Positions 34,547-43,587 of a stretch of 64,000 bases of DNA are shown here, one piece after another. Position 1 is the first letter of the stretch. Every line of letters begins with the position of its first letter. The stretch spans positions 107,511 to 171,510 of the forward strand of contig NZ_JAPRAQ010000016.1 in NCBI RefSeq assembly GCF_029989365.1. Direction: 5' to 3'. This stretch comes from Bradyrhizobium sp. Arg816. Its GTDB lineage: Bacteria; Pseudomonadota; Alphaproteobacteria; Rhizobiales; Xanthobacteraceae. Both the position numbers and the translations under genes were made by a program. Below the pieces are notes generated by a model that was given only the letters and a program-made list of their open reading frames with translations, ran no database searches and had not been told where the DNA came from.

Positions 34547-35725
34547 CTAACTCTCCACTCCGAACGTCAGCCCAGCATTTTCGCGCAGCCGCTTGATCAG
34601 CTTGTGCTGCATCGCCGCGCCCGGTGTCCAGAATCCTGCCGGGACGTCTGTCACATCGCGCAGCATGCACATCGCGCATTCGGAAATCATCTTCGAGGTC
34701 GAGCCGTAGCCGGGATCGCGGTCGCCGGTGACGCCGGCGCGAACCATGCGGCCGTCGGGCGCGATCGCGACATAGAGCAGGTCGAAGCGGCCGTTCTCCC
34801 GCTCTTCCTTCGACGGCCCCTCGCCCGGCTTCGGCGCGTTCGGACCGGTCTTCTCGGCGTTGGCGGCCACCACGCGCTGCGCGTTGGCTTCGCCCTTCTC
34901 GCCGGGACCCGTCAGAACCATCTCGTCGTAGACGAAGTCCTGACCGTAGGGAAAGCCCATCAGCATGTTGGAGCGATGGACGTTGCGCGTGTTGATCAGT
35001 GCCATCATGAACGGCGCGGCCCAGGACTGCAGGTCCTCCTCGAGCAGCGACCTGTTGCCCTTCGGCTGCTTCGGGCCGGTGAAGCCCGGCGTCAACGCGA
35101 ACGGATCGTTCAGGATCGCGATCAGGCTGATGTCCTTTGCGACCGCATCGAAGGTCGCCTTGGCGCTCGCCGCGGTGCCGCCCGAGAGCGTGCCGCGCAT
35201 GTCGCGCACGCGGCCTTTCACACGCGAGGCCGGAGCGCCGAACGCGCGCTTGGCCTCTTCCTGCACGAAGAACGCACCGAGCTCGAACGGCACGGAATCG
35301 AAACCGCATGAGAACACGATACGCGCGCCGCTCTCTTTGGCGCCCGCCTCGTACTTGTCGATCATCTGCCGCATCCAGATCGGTTCGCCGCAAAGATCGA
35401 AATAATCGGTGCCGGTGGCGACGCAGGCCGCGAGCAGTTCCTCGCCATAGAGCTGATACGGGCCGACGGTGGTGATCACCGACATCGTCTGCTCCGCCAT
35501 CGCCTTCAGCGAGGCCGCGTCCGACGCATCCGCGACAATCAGCGGCGTATTCCCGGGCGCGCCGATCGCATCGCGTACCGACTTGAGCTTGCCGAGGCTA
35601 CGGCCTGCCATCGCCCATTTGAGCGTGTGGTCGCCCTTGTAATGCTGAGTCAGATATTCGGCGACGAGCTGGCCGGTGAAACCGGTCGCACCGTAGACGA
35701 CGATGTCGAATTTTGCTGAGCTCAT
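34547..35725 (-). CDS. Saccharopine dehydrogenase-like / trans-acting enoyl reductase family protein
   Basis: 392 aa. The N-terminal NAD(P)-binding Rossmann segment FDIVVYGATGFTGQLVAEYL starts the protein, followed by NTPLIVADASDAASLKAM and GPYQLYGEELLAACVATGTDYFDLCGE. This is the saccharopine-dehydrogenase-NADP superfamily branch that includes mycobacterial trans-acting enoyl reductases and eukaryotic SCCPDH. The C-terminal half is less conserved. The reaction is unknown. The start follows a clear MSSAKFD N-terminus. Confidence 0.82.
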   Translation of the reverse strand: MSSAKFDIVVYGATGFTGQLVAEYLTQHYKGDHTLKWAMAGRSLGKLKSVRDAIGAPGNTPLIVADASDAASLKAMAEQTMSVITTVGPYQLYGEELLAACVATGTDYFDLCGEPIWMRQMIDKYEAGAKESGARIVFSCGFDSVPFELGAFFVQEEAKRAFGAPASRVKGRVRDMRGTLSGGTAASAKATFDAVAKDISLIAILNDPFALTPGFTGPKQPKGNRSLLEEDLQSWAAPFMMALINTRNVHRSNMLMGFPYGQDFVYDEMVLTGPGEKGEANAQRVVAANAEKTGPNAPKPGEGPSKEERENGRFDLLYVAIAPDGRMVRAGVTGDRDPGYGSTSKMISECAMCMLRDVTDVPAGFWTPGAAMQHKLIKRLRENAGLTFGVES

Positions 35726-35734
35726 GGTCGACCT

Positions 35735-36517
35735 TTACTTCTTCGCGTAACTCACGCCCATGCCGGCGCGGACGTCGCTTTGAATCCCATAGGGCGGAAT
35801 CGGATAGCGCAGGCCGTTCTTGGCCAGCGCCTTCATGCCCTCGATCGCCTTGGCGAGATGCGAGGGCTTCAAGGCCATCAGCATCTCCTCGTCCGGCACG
35901 CCGCCATAGCGCCGTTCGGCATAGCATGGCAAGGACAGGCTGGGTTCGCCGGTTTTCAGCGCCCGCCCCCAGGAATCCGCGCAGGCGGTCTCACCGACGA
36001 CGCCCCATTCGAACTTCTTGTAGCCGGTATATTGCAGCCCGTTGATCAGGATGATCATCTGCCCCGGCGTTGCATAGACCAGGCAAATGTCGGGCGGATC
36101 GAGCCGCCCGCTCGCGAGCGGACTGACCGCAAGCGCCTGATACTGTCCGAACGGAACCACGTCCAGCGCCTCCTGGCGCTTGCGCGCGTCCTCGGCGGTG
36201 CCGTGCCAGACCCCGACATAGTTTTCGCCGGCGAGCCATTTTTCGTCCTGCGGCGCAAGCCCGATCACGGCGCGACACTGCGCGCCGACAAGATCGTCGG
36301 CGGTGATGCCGACCGTCCAGCCCAGACGTGCAGCCATGCTGACGATCTGGTCGGTGGTATGGACCGCGTTCGGCCGCCGGATTTTCGGGATCGCCTCCAT
36401 GTCGGCGGTGCGCGGGAACAGCTTCATGCCGATCACAGTCGTCTTCAGCCGCAGCAGGCTGTTGAGATCGGCGACGAGGCCGGCAAGATCGATCCTGTCT
36501 GCGCTCTGCTGTTGCAT
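35735..36517 (-). CDS. DUF169 family protein
   Basis: 260 aa. The pattern LKTTVIGMKLFPRTADMEAIPKIRRP, the cysteine in TADDLVGAQCRAVIGL, a LAVSPLASGRLDPPDICLVYATPGQMIILINGLQY-type core (quoted only in part of its conserved extent: PDICLVYATPGQ), and CADSWGRALKTGEPSLSLPCYAERRYGG are typical DUF169. The family function is unproven; cysteine placement suggests a metal or ligand site. Only 9 bp upstream of the reductase-like gene, so co-transcribed. Confidence 0.78.
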   Translation of the reverse strand: MQQQSADRIDLAGLVADLNSLLRLKTTVIGMKLFPRTADMEAIPKIRRPNAVHTTDQIVSMAARLGWTVGITADDLVGAQCRAVIGLAPQDEKWLAGENYVGVWHGTAEDARKRQEALDVVPFGQYQALAVSPLASGRLDPPDICLVYATPGQMIILINGLQYTGYKKFEWGVVGETACADSWGRALKTGEPSLSLPCYAERRYGGVPDEEMLMALKPSHLAKAIEGMKALAKNGLRYPIPPYGIQSDVRAGMGVSYAKK

Positions 36518-36577
36518 GGCGTCCTCCCGACCGGCGATCGCGCGCCGGTACTCTGTTCTTGTTTTGCGGCTCTCGTT

Positions 36578-37294
36578 TTAGTCCTTGCCCGGTCCCGGAA
36601 GCAACTCGCCGGTCCGCCCCATGATGCGATAGGCCAAAAGGCCGATCCATTCGCGCACGGCGACGTCGGTCTTGCCGAGACCATCGGCCCCGTTGCGGGT
36701 GAAGGCGAAGAGCCCGTCGCGCCCGCCCATCCGCCAATCCACCGGATAGGCTTCGACGTCAAATCCGGCCTTGCGGAAGATCCCCATCGCGCGCGGCATG
36801 TGGAAGGCCGACGTGACCAGAAGCCAGCGTTCGCCCGGCTTCGGCGTCACCAGCTGCTTTGTGAAGATCGCGTTCTCCCAGGTGTTGCGGGAGTCGCGCT
36901 CGAGGATCAGGCGCTCCTTCGGTATGCCCAGGCTTTCCAGGATCGGCGCGGTGTAGTCGGCCTCCTTCGCCTCCGTCGCGACCAGGTTCGCCGAGCCGCC
37001 GGTGAAGACGATACGCGCGTTCGGATAGCGCCGCGCGAGGTCGGCCGGCGCCAGCATGCGATCGGCCGCGTGCGCAACCACGGGCGTGCGATGCGCCGCC
37101 GACAGATCGGTGTCGATCGAGCCGCCGAGCACGATGATGCCGTCGGGGGCGCCCCGCGACGGGTCCCACGCCGGGAAACGCGACTCCAGCGGATAGAGCA
37201 GAAGATTGCCGATCGGCGAGAACGCGACCAGCGCCAGCAGCACCAGCGTGGCCACGGCGAGCTTGCGGCCGACCGCAGCAAACCGCGTCGCCAT
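36578..37294 (-). CDS. YdcF/ElyC-type DUF218 membrane protein
   Basis: 238 aa from the first ATG. Transmembrane helix LAVATLVLLALVAFSPIGNLLLYPL, then DUF218: GIIVLGGSIDTDL, RYPNARIVFTGG, RDSRNTWENAIF, LLVTSAFHMPRAMGIFRKAG. ElyC-like proteins act in envelope polymer metabolism. The reading frame continues upstream without a stop and encodes a second hydrophobic helix (LSKTLGIALLPINLLIELGI) that family members usually have. The only candidate start there is a CTG at 37381, so the true N-terminus may be longer. Confidence 0.8.
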   Translation of the reverse strand: MATRFAAVGRKLAVATLVLLALVAFSPIGNLLLYPLESRFPAWDPSRGAPDGIIVLGGSIDTDLSAAHRTPVVAHAADRMLAPADLARRYPNARIVFTGGSANLVATEAKEADYTAPILESLGIPKERLILERDSRNTWENAIFTKQLVTPKPGERWLLVTSAFHMPRAMGIFRKAGFDVEAYPVDWRMGGRDGLFAFTRNGADGLGKTDVAVREWIGLLAYRIMGRTGELLPGPGKD

Positions 37295-37402
37295 CAGCAG
37301 CAGCGACAGGATTCCGAGCTCGATCAGGAGATTGATCGGCAGCAGAGCGATGCCGAGGGTCTTGGAAAGAACGAAATACAGGGGAGCCTCGCTGAAATGA
37401 TC

Positions 37403-37483
37403 GTGCCGGGCTTGACCGGCCCGTCCATCTTCAGAAATCTTCTTGAAAGAGGATCGATCGCCCGGTCAAGCCCGGGCATAACA
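37403..37483. repeat. Palindromic intergenic repeat, diverged copy 3
   Basis: GTGCCGGGCTTGACCGG on the left and CCGGTCAAGCCCGGGCATAAC on the right are near reverse complements around a shorter AT-richer core. Related to the repeats at 31217 and 34420. Confidence 0.65.
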
Positions 37484-37526
37484 GGTTCTCATGACGAGTT
37501 CTGATGAACCCGATTGGACGCGGCCA

Positions 37527-38468
37527 ATGACCCATCACCACCTGCATTCAAGCCCCGAGACCTGCCATTGGGGCTTCTTCGAAGCCGCGCTCAAACCCGT
37601 CCTCACCGTCAAAAGCGGCGATGAGGTGACGGTCGACACCATCAGCGGCGGGCCCGACATGCTGCCCGACCGCAACAAATTTCACATTCCGCCGGAGATG
37701 TTCGAGGTTCACGCCAAAAACGAGCGCATGCTGCCCGGTCACATCCTCACCGGCCCGATCGCGGTCGAGGGCGCCGAGCCCGGCGACGTGCTCGCGGTCG
37801 AGATCCTCGACGTCCAGCTCCGGCAGGATTGGGGCTGGAACATGATCAAGCCGCTGTCCGGCACGCTGCCCGACGATTTCCACGAGACGCGCATCCTGAA
37901 CATCCCACTCGACCGGTCGCGGATGGTCGGCCGCATGCCCTGGGGCCTCGATCTGCCGCTCAAGCCGTTCTTCGGCGTGATGGGCGTCTCGCCGCCGCCG
38001 GCCTGGGGCCGCATCTCCTCGCTTGTGCCGCGCGCAATGGGCGGCAATCTCGACAACAAGGAGCTCGGGGCCGGTGCGACGCTCTTTTTGCCGGTGTTCG
38101 TCCCGGGCGCGATGTTCTCCTGCGGCGACGGCCATGGCGTGCAGGGCGACGGCGAGGTCTGCGTCACCGCGATCGAGACCGCGCTCCAGGGCCGCTTCCG
38201 CCTGACGTTGCGCAAGGACCTCAGGTTCGACTATCCCCGCGCCGAAACGGCGACGCATTACATGACCATGGCCATGGACCCCGACCTCGACCAGTGCGTG
38301 GTGCGCGCGCTGCGCGACATGATCGTGCTGCTCGGCGAGACGCGAAACCTGTCGCGCGAGGACGCCTACACGCTGTGCAGCCTGGCCGCCGACCTGCGGG
38401 TGACGCAGACCGTCAACGGCTGCAAAGGCATCCATTGCATGATCGAAAAGGCGATCGTGCACGGCTAG
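37527..38468 (+). CDS. Acetamidase/formamidase family protein
   Basis: 313 aa from MTHHHLHSSPETCHWG (an ATG 12 codons upstream, at 37491, has a slightly better ribosome site). Motifs: GDEVTVDTISGGPD, HILTGPIAVEGAEPGDVLAVEI, a cis GDGHGVQGDGEVCVTAIET metal/active region. The family hydrolyses formamide or acetamide to ammonia and acid. Such enzymes are cytoplasmic. Substrate choice cannot be fixed from sequence. Confidence 0.88.
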   Translation: MTHHHLHSSPETCHWGFFEAALKPVLTVKSGDEVTVDTISGGPDMLPDRNKFHIPPEMFEVHAKNERMLPGHILTGPIAVEGAEPGDVLAVEILDVQLRQDWGWNMIKPLSGTLPDDFHETRILNIPLDRSRMVGRMPWGLDLPLKPFFGVMGVSPPPAWGRISSLVPRAMGGNLDNKELGAGATLFLPVFVPGAMFSCGDGHGVQGDGEVCVTAIETALQGRFRLTLRKDLRFDYPRAETATHYMTMAMDPDLDQCVVRALRDMIVLLGETRNLSREDAYTLCSLAADLRVTQTVNGCKGIHCMIEKAIVHG

Positions 38469-38668
38469 CCGCACCCGCCTGCCCGGCCTCGTCTCCGCTC
38501 CACCACCGCTCGGCATCCCGCGCGGCGCGCGGAGCTGCGCCTGATTTCCGTAGTGATTCCAATGAGCTAAAACACCGGTCTCGCCCGGATTTGACTCCCA
38601 CCCCCGAACCTAAATAGAGTCTTAATCGTTACTTTTATGTACCCGAGTAAGAGGCTAGCGTTCGGGCC

Positions 38669-38866
38669 ATGGCCACCGAAAAAGCCGAGACTGACCGCAT
38701 TCCCGTAACCTTGGCGCTCTCGACCATCACCTATCTGGAAAAACTGGTGAGACAGGGCACCCACGGCACCAGCGTTCCCGGCGTCGCACGCACACTGATC
38801 GAGGAAGGCATCCGTCTCGCCATCAAGGACGGGCTTCTGTCGATTCGCGACAACGGCAGAACGTGA
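38669..38866 (+). CDS. Small ribbon-helix-helix-like protein
   Basis: 65 aa: DRIPVTLALSTITYLEKLVRQGTHGTSVPGVARTLIEEGIRLAIKDG. A beta strand followed by two helices is what CopG/Arc-type DNA-binding proteins look like, though no database check was possible. It lies 72 bp upstream of gcrA on the same strand. Confidence 0.6.
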   Translation: MATEKAETDRIPVTLALSTITYLEKLVRQGTHGTSVPGVARTLIEEGIRLAIKDGLLSIRDNGRT

Positions 38867-38938
38867 GCGCGCGCCGGACGTGAGGCGGACGGATCTCGAG
38901 AGGCGGATGGCCGACATCTGCAACCTGGGACCGTTACA

Positions 38939-39442
38939 ATGCCTGTTCTCTCACCAACTTCTTCACCGACTGCTTCTTCACCGACCTGGACCAACGAACG
39001 AATTGAGCTTCTGAGGCAGCACTTCGAGGCCGGCCTCACCTGCAGCGAGATCGCTGCCGACATCGGCGTCAGCCGCAACGCGGTGATCGGCAAGCTGTCC
39101 CGGCTCAATCTCACGCGCGGCAGGACAAGCGACGAGCGCAAGCTCGAGCGGAGCCTCGCGCCGCGGCGCGGGACGAGAGCCGTACCGCGGCTGCAATATG
39201 AGATGCTCGCCACGATCTACGGTGACACCGACACACCTGTGGTCGCGGGTCCGATCGACGATACCAACCGCTGCTCGCTGCTGGAGCTCGCCGAGAATCG
39301 CTGCCGCTGGCCGATCTCGACGCCGGGCGCAGACGACTTCTGCTTCTGCGGCAATACCGCGCCCGACGGCCAGTCCTACTGCGTCGGCCACAGCCGCCTC
39401 GCCTACCGGCCGAACTCGCGCGCCCGTGTGATGCGCGGCTGA
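38939..39442 (+). CDS. gcrA: GcrA cell cycle regulator
   Basis: 167 aa. The N-terminal HTH WTNERIELLRQHFEAGLTCSEIAADIGVSRNAVIGKLSRL and the C-terminal cysteine-containing domain CRWPISTPGADDFCFCGNTAPDGQSYCVGHSRLAY are GcrA hallmarks. In Caulobacter GcrA binds sigma-70 and methylated GANTC promoters as a cell-cycle co-activator. This copy is more distant than the canonical one (Ser/Thr-rich first 15 residues), so it could be a paralogue. Confidence 0.85.
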   Translation: MPVLSPTSSPTASSPTWTNERIELLRQHFEAGLTCSEIAADIGVSRNAVIGKLSRLNLTRGRTSDERKLERSLAPRRGTRAVPRLQYEMLATIYGDTDTPVVAGPIDDTNRCSLLELAENRCRWPISTPGADDFCFCGNTAPDGQSYCVGHSRLAYRPNSRARVMRG

Positions 39443-39461
39443 AGGAAAATCCCAAAACGAA

Positions 39462-39492
39462 AAACCTCCGGCGGGGCATCACCGGAGGTTTC
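39462..39492 (+). terminator. Terminator of gcrA
   Basis: AAACCTCCGG / CCGGAGGTTT, a 10-bp perfect stem around GCGGGGCATCA-type loop, 20 bases after the gcrA stop, followed by TCTGG rather than a long T-run. Confidence 0.7.
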
Positions 39493-39655
39493 TGGAGGCT
39501 TAGCATGAAGCTAAGAGCCGTGACTTTCGTAATCGGCTGAAAACAAGATAGCTGATCAACTCAGGTAAGTAAATAAGTTTGAGGGCGATCGATTCGCATA
39601 GCTCGTCTTCGTCGTTTGCAACGTGTTGCCGGATTTTCCGAAGGCCGCTTTCATG

Positions 39656-39686
39656 AAAAAGCCCCGGCGGTTTCCCGCCGGGGCTC
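39656..39686 (-). terminator. Terminator of the porin gene
   Basis: AGCCCCGGCGG / CCGCCGGGGCT hairpin, 25 bases beyond the porin stop; in the reverse orientation it ends in TTTTT, a textbook intrinsic terminator. Confidence 0.88.
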
Positions 39687-39710
39687 TATCAGATCGGAAC
39701 GGTCTTCAGC

Positions 39711-41240
39711 TTACCAGTTGCGCTGGGCGCGCAGCAGCAGGCTGTAGGTGTCCTGGTCCTTCAGCTCGTAGGTTGCCGCAGGCTTGGCAACCGACGCCAG
39801 CGCCGGGGTGGTGATCACGCCCGAGTACTTCTGGTCGAGGTGGCTGTAGACGAAGTCAGCCGAGAAGGTCAGGTTCTTGACCGGCGTCCAGCGGGTGATG
39901 ACGCCGATCTGGCCGATGTTGAAGTCCGGGTTGCAGGTGCCGGTCAGCGAGGCGAACGCAGCGCTGCCGCAGATCAGGCCCTTCGCCGTGCCGCTGTAGT
40001 TGACCGCAGCCCACGCGCCGTAGAGCGCCGTATTCCAGTACGGGTTCCAGTTGTGGGTGTAGGCACCACGGAAACCGTAGGTCTTGGTCAGCTCGAGCTG
40101 GCCGTTGGGACCGAACACCGCGTCAGACACGCCGGCAAAGCCGATGCTCTGATACGCGCTGCCCGAACCGCCGAACATCGAGTAGCTGGTCGCCGCCAGC
40201 GACTGGAAGTTGTAGCGGCTCGCGCCGTCGGTATAGACGCCCGAGATGTTGATCACGTCGCCAGCACCGGTCGGGATGTTCTTGATCTGCAGAGCGAGCT
40301 GAACGGCCCAGCCCCACTTGTCTTCCGGATGACCGGTGACTTCGGACGCGCCGTAGTAGGCGACGTGGTTGTCGTGCGCAGCCACCGACGCCTGGAACAG
40401 GCCCCAGGCCTGGTCGACACGAACCATGCCGACGATGTCGGGCGACCTAGTGCCGCCGATATCGTTCGAGCCGTAAGCACCGCCGAGGACGCCGCTGGTG
40501 GACATGCCGGCGGTGTTCCAGATGTTGGTCGTGAAGAACTGGGTCTGGTCCTGCGCCGAAACGGTCGCGGTCACGCCCTGGCCGAAATCGGCCGTGTAGG
40601 TGAACTGGGCGACGCCGTTCACGGAGCCGCTGCCACCAACGAGCTGGTCGAAGTTGTTGCCGGGATAGTTGGTCCAGGGCGCGTCGAACTGCGACACGGA
40701 CTTACCCATGGTGAAGCCGGCGAACTGGATGAACGCATAGTAGACGCCGAGCGTACCACCCGAGATCGTGCCCGAGCTTGCGTTGTTCGGCGCAGACACG
40801 CCCGTGCTTCCGAGTTGCGAGTAAACGGTCGCGCCTGTTGCCGAGCCGCTTCCCGTATAGTTATCGGTCGTCCAGGTGAACACCGCGTCAAAGTAAGTGC
40901 GAACCACCCCGTACTCAGTCGCGGTACGGGTATCGATGTTGAGGTCCTCGCGAGCGCGCGCCAAATAGTAGTTCGACAGGCGGTTGTTCGCGCCGGAAAC
41001 ACCGTTGTAGGCGGCGCTGTAGTTGCCGCCGGCATTGAGCGCGACTTCAGCACGCAGATAGCCGCCGAGCTTGATGCAGGTGTCGGTGCCCGGGATGTAG
41101 TAGAAGCCCGCGCCGTAGAGCGAGCAGATCTTGACGTACTCGACCGCCTTGGCCTTGACCGGAAGATCGGCCGCTTGTGCTCCGCCGACGGCGATCAGAC
41201 CCGCCGCAGTGCCGAGCAAAAGGCTCTTCACCACTTTCAT
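39711..41240 (-). CDS. Outer membrane porin (Omp2b/Porin_2 family)
   Basis: 509 aa. Sec signal MKVVKSLLLGTAAGLIAVGGAQAADLPVKAKAVEYVKIC, quoted here only to its conserved ADLPVKAK junction; the mature start is at Ala-Asp. CSLYGAGFYYIPGTDTCIKLGGYLRAE is the usual first strand with two cysteines. The rest is alternating beta-barrel sequence, ending in an aromatic strand YSLLLRAQRNW. It forms trimeric general diffusion channels. A long upstream region (41241-41647) carries AT-rich regulatory DNA shared with a divergent MarR gene. Confidence 0.93.
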   Translation of the reverse strand: MKVVKSLLLGTAAGLIAVGGAQAADLPVKAKAVEYVKICSLYGAGFYYIPGTDTCIKLGGYLRAEVALNAGGNYSAAYNGVSGANNRLSNYYLARAREDLNIDTRTATEYGVVRTYFDAVFTWTTDNYTGSGSATGATVYSQLGSTGVSAPNNASSGTISGGTLGVYYAFIQFAGFTMGKSVSQFDAPWTNYPGNNFDQLVGGSGSVNGVAQFTYTADFGQGVTATVSAQDQTQFFTTNIWNTAGMSTSGVLGGAYGSNDIGGTRSPDIVGMVRVDQAWGLFQASVAAHDNHVAYYGASEVTGHPEDKWGWAVQLALQIKNIPTGAGDVINISGVYTDGASRYNFQSLAATSYSMFGGSGSAYQSIGFAGVSDAVFGPNGQLELTKTYGFRGAYTHNWNPYWNTALYGAWAAVNYSGTAKGLICGSAAFASLTGTCNPDFNIGQIGVITRWTPVKNLTFSADFVYSHLDQKYSGVITTPALASVAKPAATYELKDQDTYSLLLRAQRNW

Positions 41241-41439
41241 ATAAAACCTCCAAGTTGCTCATTTTACGGAGACCGGACCGTGAGGCCCCCCAGATCCCCG
41301 TCTTTTCAAATCCGCTCGGCCGCTTCGCGCTTTTGGACACACCCGCATCGACGCGAGGGACGTGAGCGAACCACCTGCAACGGGACGATTGAGTACCCCC
41401 CACCGTCACGGGCCAATATGCCTGCGCCGTTCCGCTAAT

Positions 41440-41451
41440 CAAAATAGTTTA
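41440..41451 (+). promoter_or_regulatory. Motif shared with the hydrolase promoter (possible MarR site)
   Basis: CAAAATAGTTTA, followed by TTTAGTCA, in the 407-bp gap between the divergent porin and MarR genes. The identical 12-mer occurs reversed at 43450-43461 just upstream of the alpha/beta hydrolase. The rest of this gap is AT-rich and shows TTTCACTAAA and TTTTAGTGAC elements but no gene. Confidence 0.5.
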
Positions 41452-41647
41452 TTTAGTCAGCTTTGTTGTTTCACTAAACCTGTGCCCCGCGCGCAACACC
41501 GCGAGCGAGGGAATATGCTGAGCTGATCATCTTTGTAGTTTTAGTGACAAAATTACCCTGCTCTGCACTTGCGTCAGGGCAGACTTGCGTGGACTATGAC
41601 CGTGCAAGACACCGGCCGGAAAAGAATCAGATCACGGGAGTGACGCT

Positions 41648-42154
41648 GTGTCAGCGACGAGGAAAGAAGGGGCGCGCCTCCGCTCCATCGGCAATCTCGA
41701 TATCATCAGGCGTTTCACCTGGGAAATATCGTCGATCAACATGTATCTGGAGGAGTTGCGTCAGTTCTGGGCGAGAACGCTGGGCATCAGCGGTCCGCAA
41801 TGGCTGATCCTGATGGCGATCTCCGACCTCGACAAGGACGACGGCGTGCCCGTCAACGTGGTCTCCAAGCTGCTCCACGTCGATCCGTCCTTCGTCACCA
41901 CCCAGTCCAAGCTGCTGGAGAAGAAGGGCCTGCTGCGGCGGCGGCCCTCGCCGACCGATGCCCGCGTGGTCCGGCTGTCGCTGGTCGAGAAGACGCAGAA
42001 GCACATCGCAAGCCTCAACGAGCAATACAAGACGATCCGCGAATTCGTCTTCCAGGAATTCGACGAGAACGAACTGACCGAATTCACCGGCAAGCTCGCG
42101 ACGCTGAAGACCCGGCTCGAAAAGGCCTGCGTCAGGATATCCCTCGACTACTAA
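41648..42154 (+). CDS. MarR-family transcriptional regulator
   Basis: 168 aa. The winged HTH reads VNVVSKLLHVDPSFVTTQSKLLEKKGLLRRRPSPTDARVVRLSL (quoted here as its DNA-binding core VDPSFVTTQSKLLEKKGLL). Start GTG at 41648 after GGGAGTGAC. It is divergent from the porin and convergent with the downstream hydrolase gene. The 12-bp motif shared by both intergenic regions suggests its regulon. Confidence 0.88.
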   Translation: MSATRKEGARLRSIGNLDIIRRFTWEISSINMYLEELRQFWARTLGISGPQWLILMAISDLDKDDGVPVNVVSKLLHVDPSFVTTQSKLLEKKGLLRRRPSPTDARVVRLSLVEKTQKHIASLNEQYKTIREFVFQEFDENELTEFTGKLATLKTRLEKACVRISLDY

Positions 42155-42155
42155 A

Positions 42156-42221
42156 GCATGATCCGGACCCGAATGGCCGCGTTAGCGCAAAGTGCGAAGC
42201 GGTTTTCCGAAAAGATCATGC
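42156..42221. repeat. Dispersed palindromic repeat, copy 2 (with insertion)
   Basis: Same GCATGATCCGGA ... GCGGTTTTCCGAAAAGATC ATGC element as at 14646-14690, but with about 21 extra bases inserted in the left arm. It directly follows the MarR gene stop. Confidence 0.78.
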
Positions 42222-42292
42222 CCGAACGACAAACCTAAAGCGCGATGACGATTCATCCCAATCTCATCGCGCCTTAAGACAGCCGGCGGCGT

Positions 42293-43411
42293 TCAGATCC
42301 GCCGCCCCGTGGCGCCCAGTTGCGATTCCAGCCAGTCGAAGATGTATTCGTTGGCAAGGCTGGGATTGTCCGCGTGGGCCTGTGCCGCGCCGGTCTCCTG
42401 CGCGGTGAACACCTTCAGCACGATGTCGGAGCTGCCGAGTCGCGACTTCTGCACGATCTGGCGCGCCCGGTCGGCCTTGAGCCAGCCGTCCTCGCCGAGT
42501 GTGATCAGCACCGGACAGTCGACGCTCGAGGCCATCAGCGGCGCCGACGGCACCGGGACGATGCTGAGGTCGCTCATCGCGAAGCGGCTGGCGAAGAAGG
42601 ATCGTTCGTGCAGGTCCCACAGACCGCCATCGCAGACGGCCGCGGCGAGCCTCGGCTCCTGCAACACCGCGCGCGCGACGAAGGAAGAGCCCCACCCGTC
42701 GGCCACGATGGCGACGCGATCGAAATCGACGTCGCCGCGCGTCTCCAGATAATCCATGACGCTGGCAATCGAGCTCTCGAGGTCGCGGCGCTGCAAGAGC
42801 GTGTCGGTATAGTCGTCGCGCTGGTCGCCGAGCAGGTCCAGCGCAAGCATCGACAATCCGCGTTCGCGCGCATGCGGCGCGAGCTTGAACAGGAATTCTT
42901 CCTTGCGGTGTCCGGGCTCGCCGATGCAGATCACGGTCGGAGTCCGCTTGCCGGCCGGCGACGCAGGCAGGAAATAGCCTTGCAAAACGTGTCCGTCATC
43001 GGCCCAGGGAATCGTGACGACCTCGCCAGCCGGACCGCGCGCAGTGAGGAAGCGGCGCGCACATTCCTGCATGGCGAGCACCGCGACCCAGCGACGCTCG
43101 TCGGCCTGGTCCAGCGGCATCGCGGCCGCGCCGTAGTAGTTCATCGCCCGCAGCCAGTTGCGCTGCGCGGTCGCCATGTGGCCTTCCGCGAACGCCGCCT
43201 CGGCTCGTTGCCGGTTGGCTTGCGCCAGCCGCTTCCACTCGCGGTGCCAGGACTGCTCGCCGCCCTGCTTGAGCTGCCGCGCGATCATCAGGCATTCTGC
43301 GATGGTGGCGCCGCCCTCCTGCGCCGCGGTGAGGAGCCGCGTGAATTCAGCGGAAATATCCTCTCTCTCCGGGCAGAGGATCCAGTCGTCGGAGAGGCAT
43401 GCGGGTATCAT
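42293..43411 (-). CDS. Alpha/beta hydrolase (FrsA/DUF1100-like)
   Basis: 372 aa. A helical N-terminal part (~1-130: HREWKRLAQANRQRAEAAF) precedes an alpha/beta hydrolase domain. PTVICIGEPGHRKEEFLFKLAPHARERG holds the oxyanion region. The elbow position reads VAIVADGWGSSFVARAVL, where the usual G-x-S-x-G nucleophile motif is ADGWGSS, so the catalytic Ser is not in a canonical context. Asp/His follow near LITLGEDGW and AQAHADN. Esterase or C-C hydrolase activity is possible; the substrate is unknown. Confidence 0.75.
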   Translation of the reverse strand: MIPACLSDDWILCPEREDISAEFTRLLTAAQEGGATIAECLMIARQLKQGGEQSWHREWKRLAQANRQRAEAAFAEGHMATAQRNWLRAMNYYGAAAMPLDQADERRWVAVLAMQECARRFLTARGPAGEVVTIPWADDGHVLQGYFLPASPAGKRTPTVICIGEPGHRKEEFLFKLAPHARERGLSMLALDLLGDQRDDYTDTLLQRRDLESSIASVMDYLETRGDVDFDRVAIVADGWGSSFVARAVLQEPRLAAAVCDGGLWDLHERSFFASRFAMSDLSIVPVPSAPLMASSVDCPVLITLGEDGWLKADRARQIVQKSRLGSSDIVLKVFTAQETGAAQAHADNPSLANEYIFDWLESQLGATGRRI

Positions 43412-43449
43412 CGGAGCTACGCTTTATGATGGCGTTACCCCTGATTGAC

Positions 43450-43461
43450 TAAACTATTTTG
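43450..43461 (-). promoter_or_regulatory. Second copy of the 12-bp motif, upstream of the hydrolase
   Basis: Reverse-strand CAAAATAGTTTA followed by GTCA, 39 bases upstream of the hydrolase ATG, in promoter position. Identical to 41440-41451. Confidence 0.5.
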
Positions 43462-43587
43462 GTTCACCAACCAAGCTGCCGTGCGCCGAATGAGACCCGT
43501 TTCACATCACCATCACTTGAACATTGCTTGAACGATGGAGCATGTCGCATGCGTGACATTCCAAATCGTCATAAGGCGTCGGAAATT

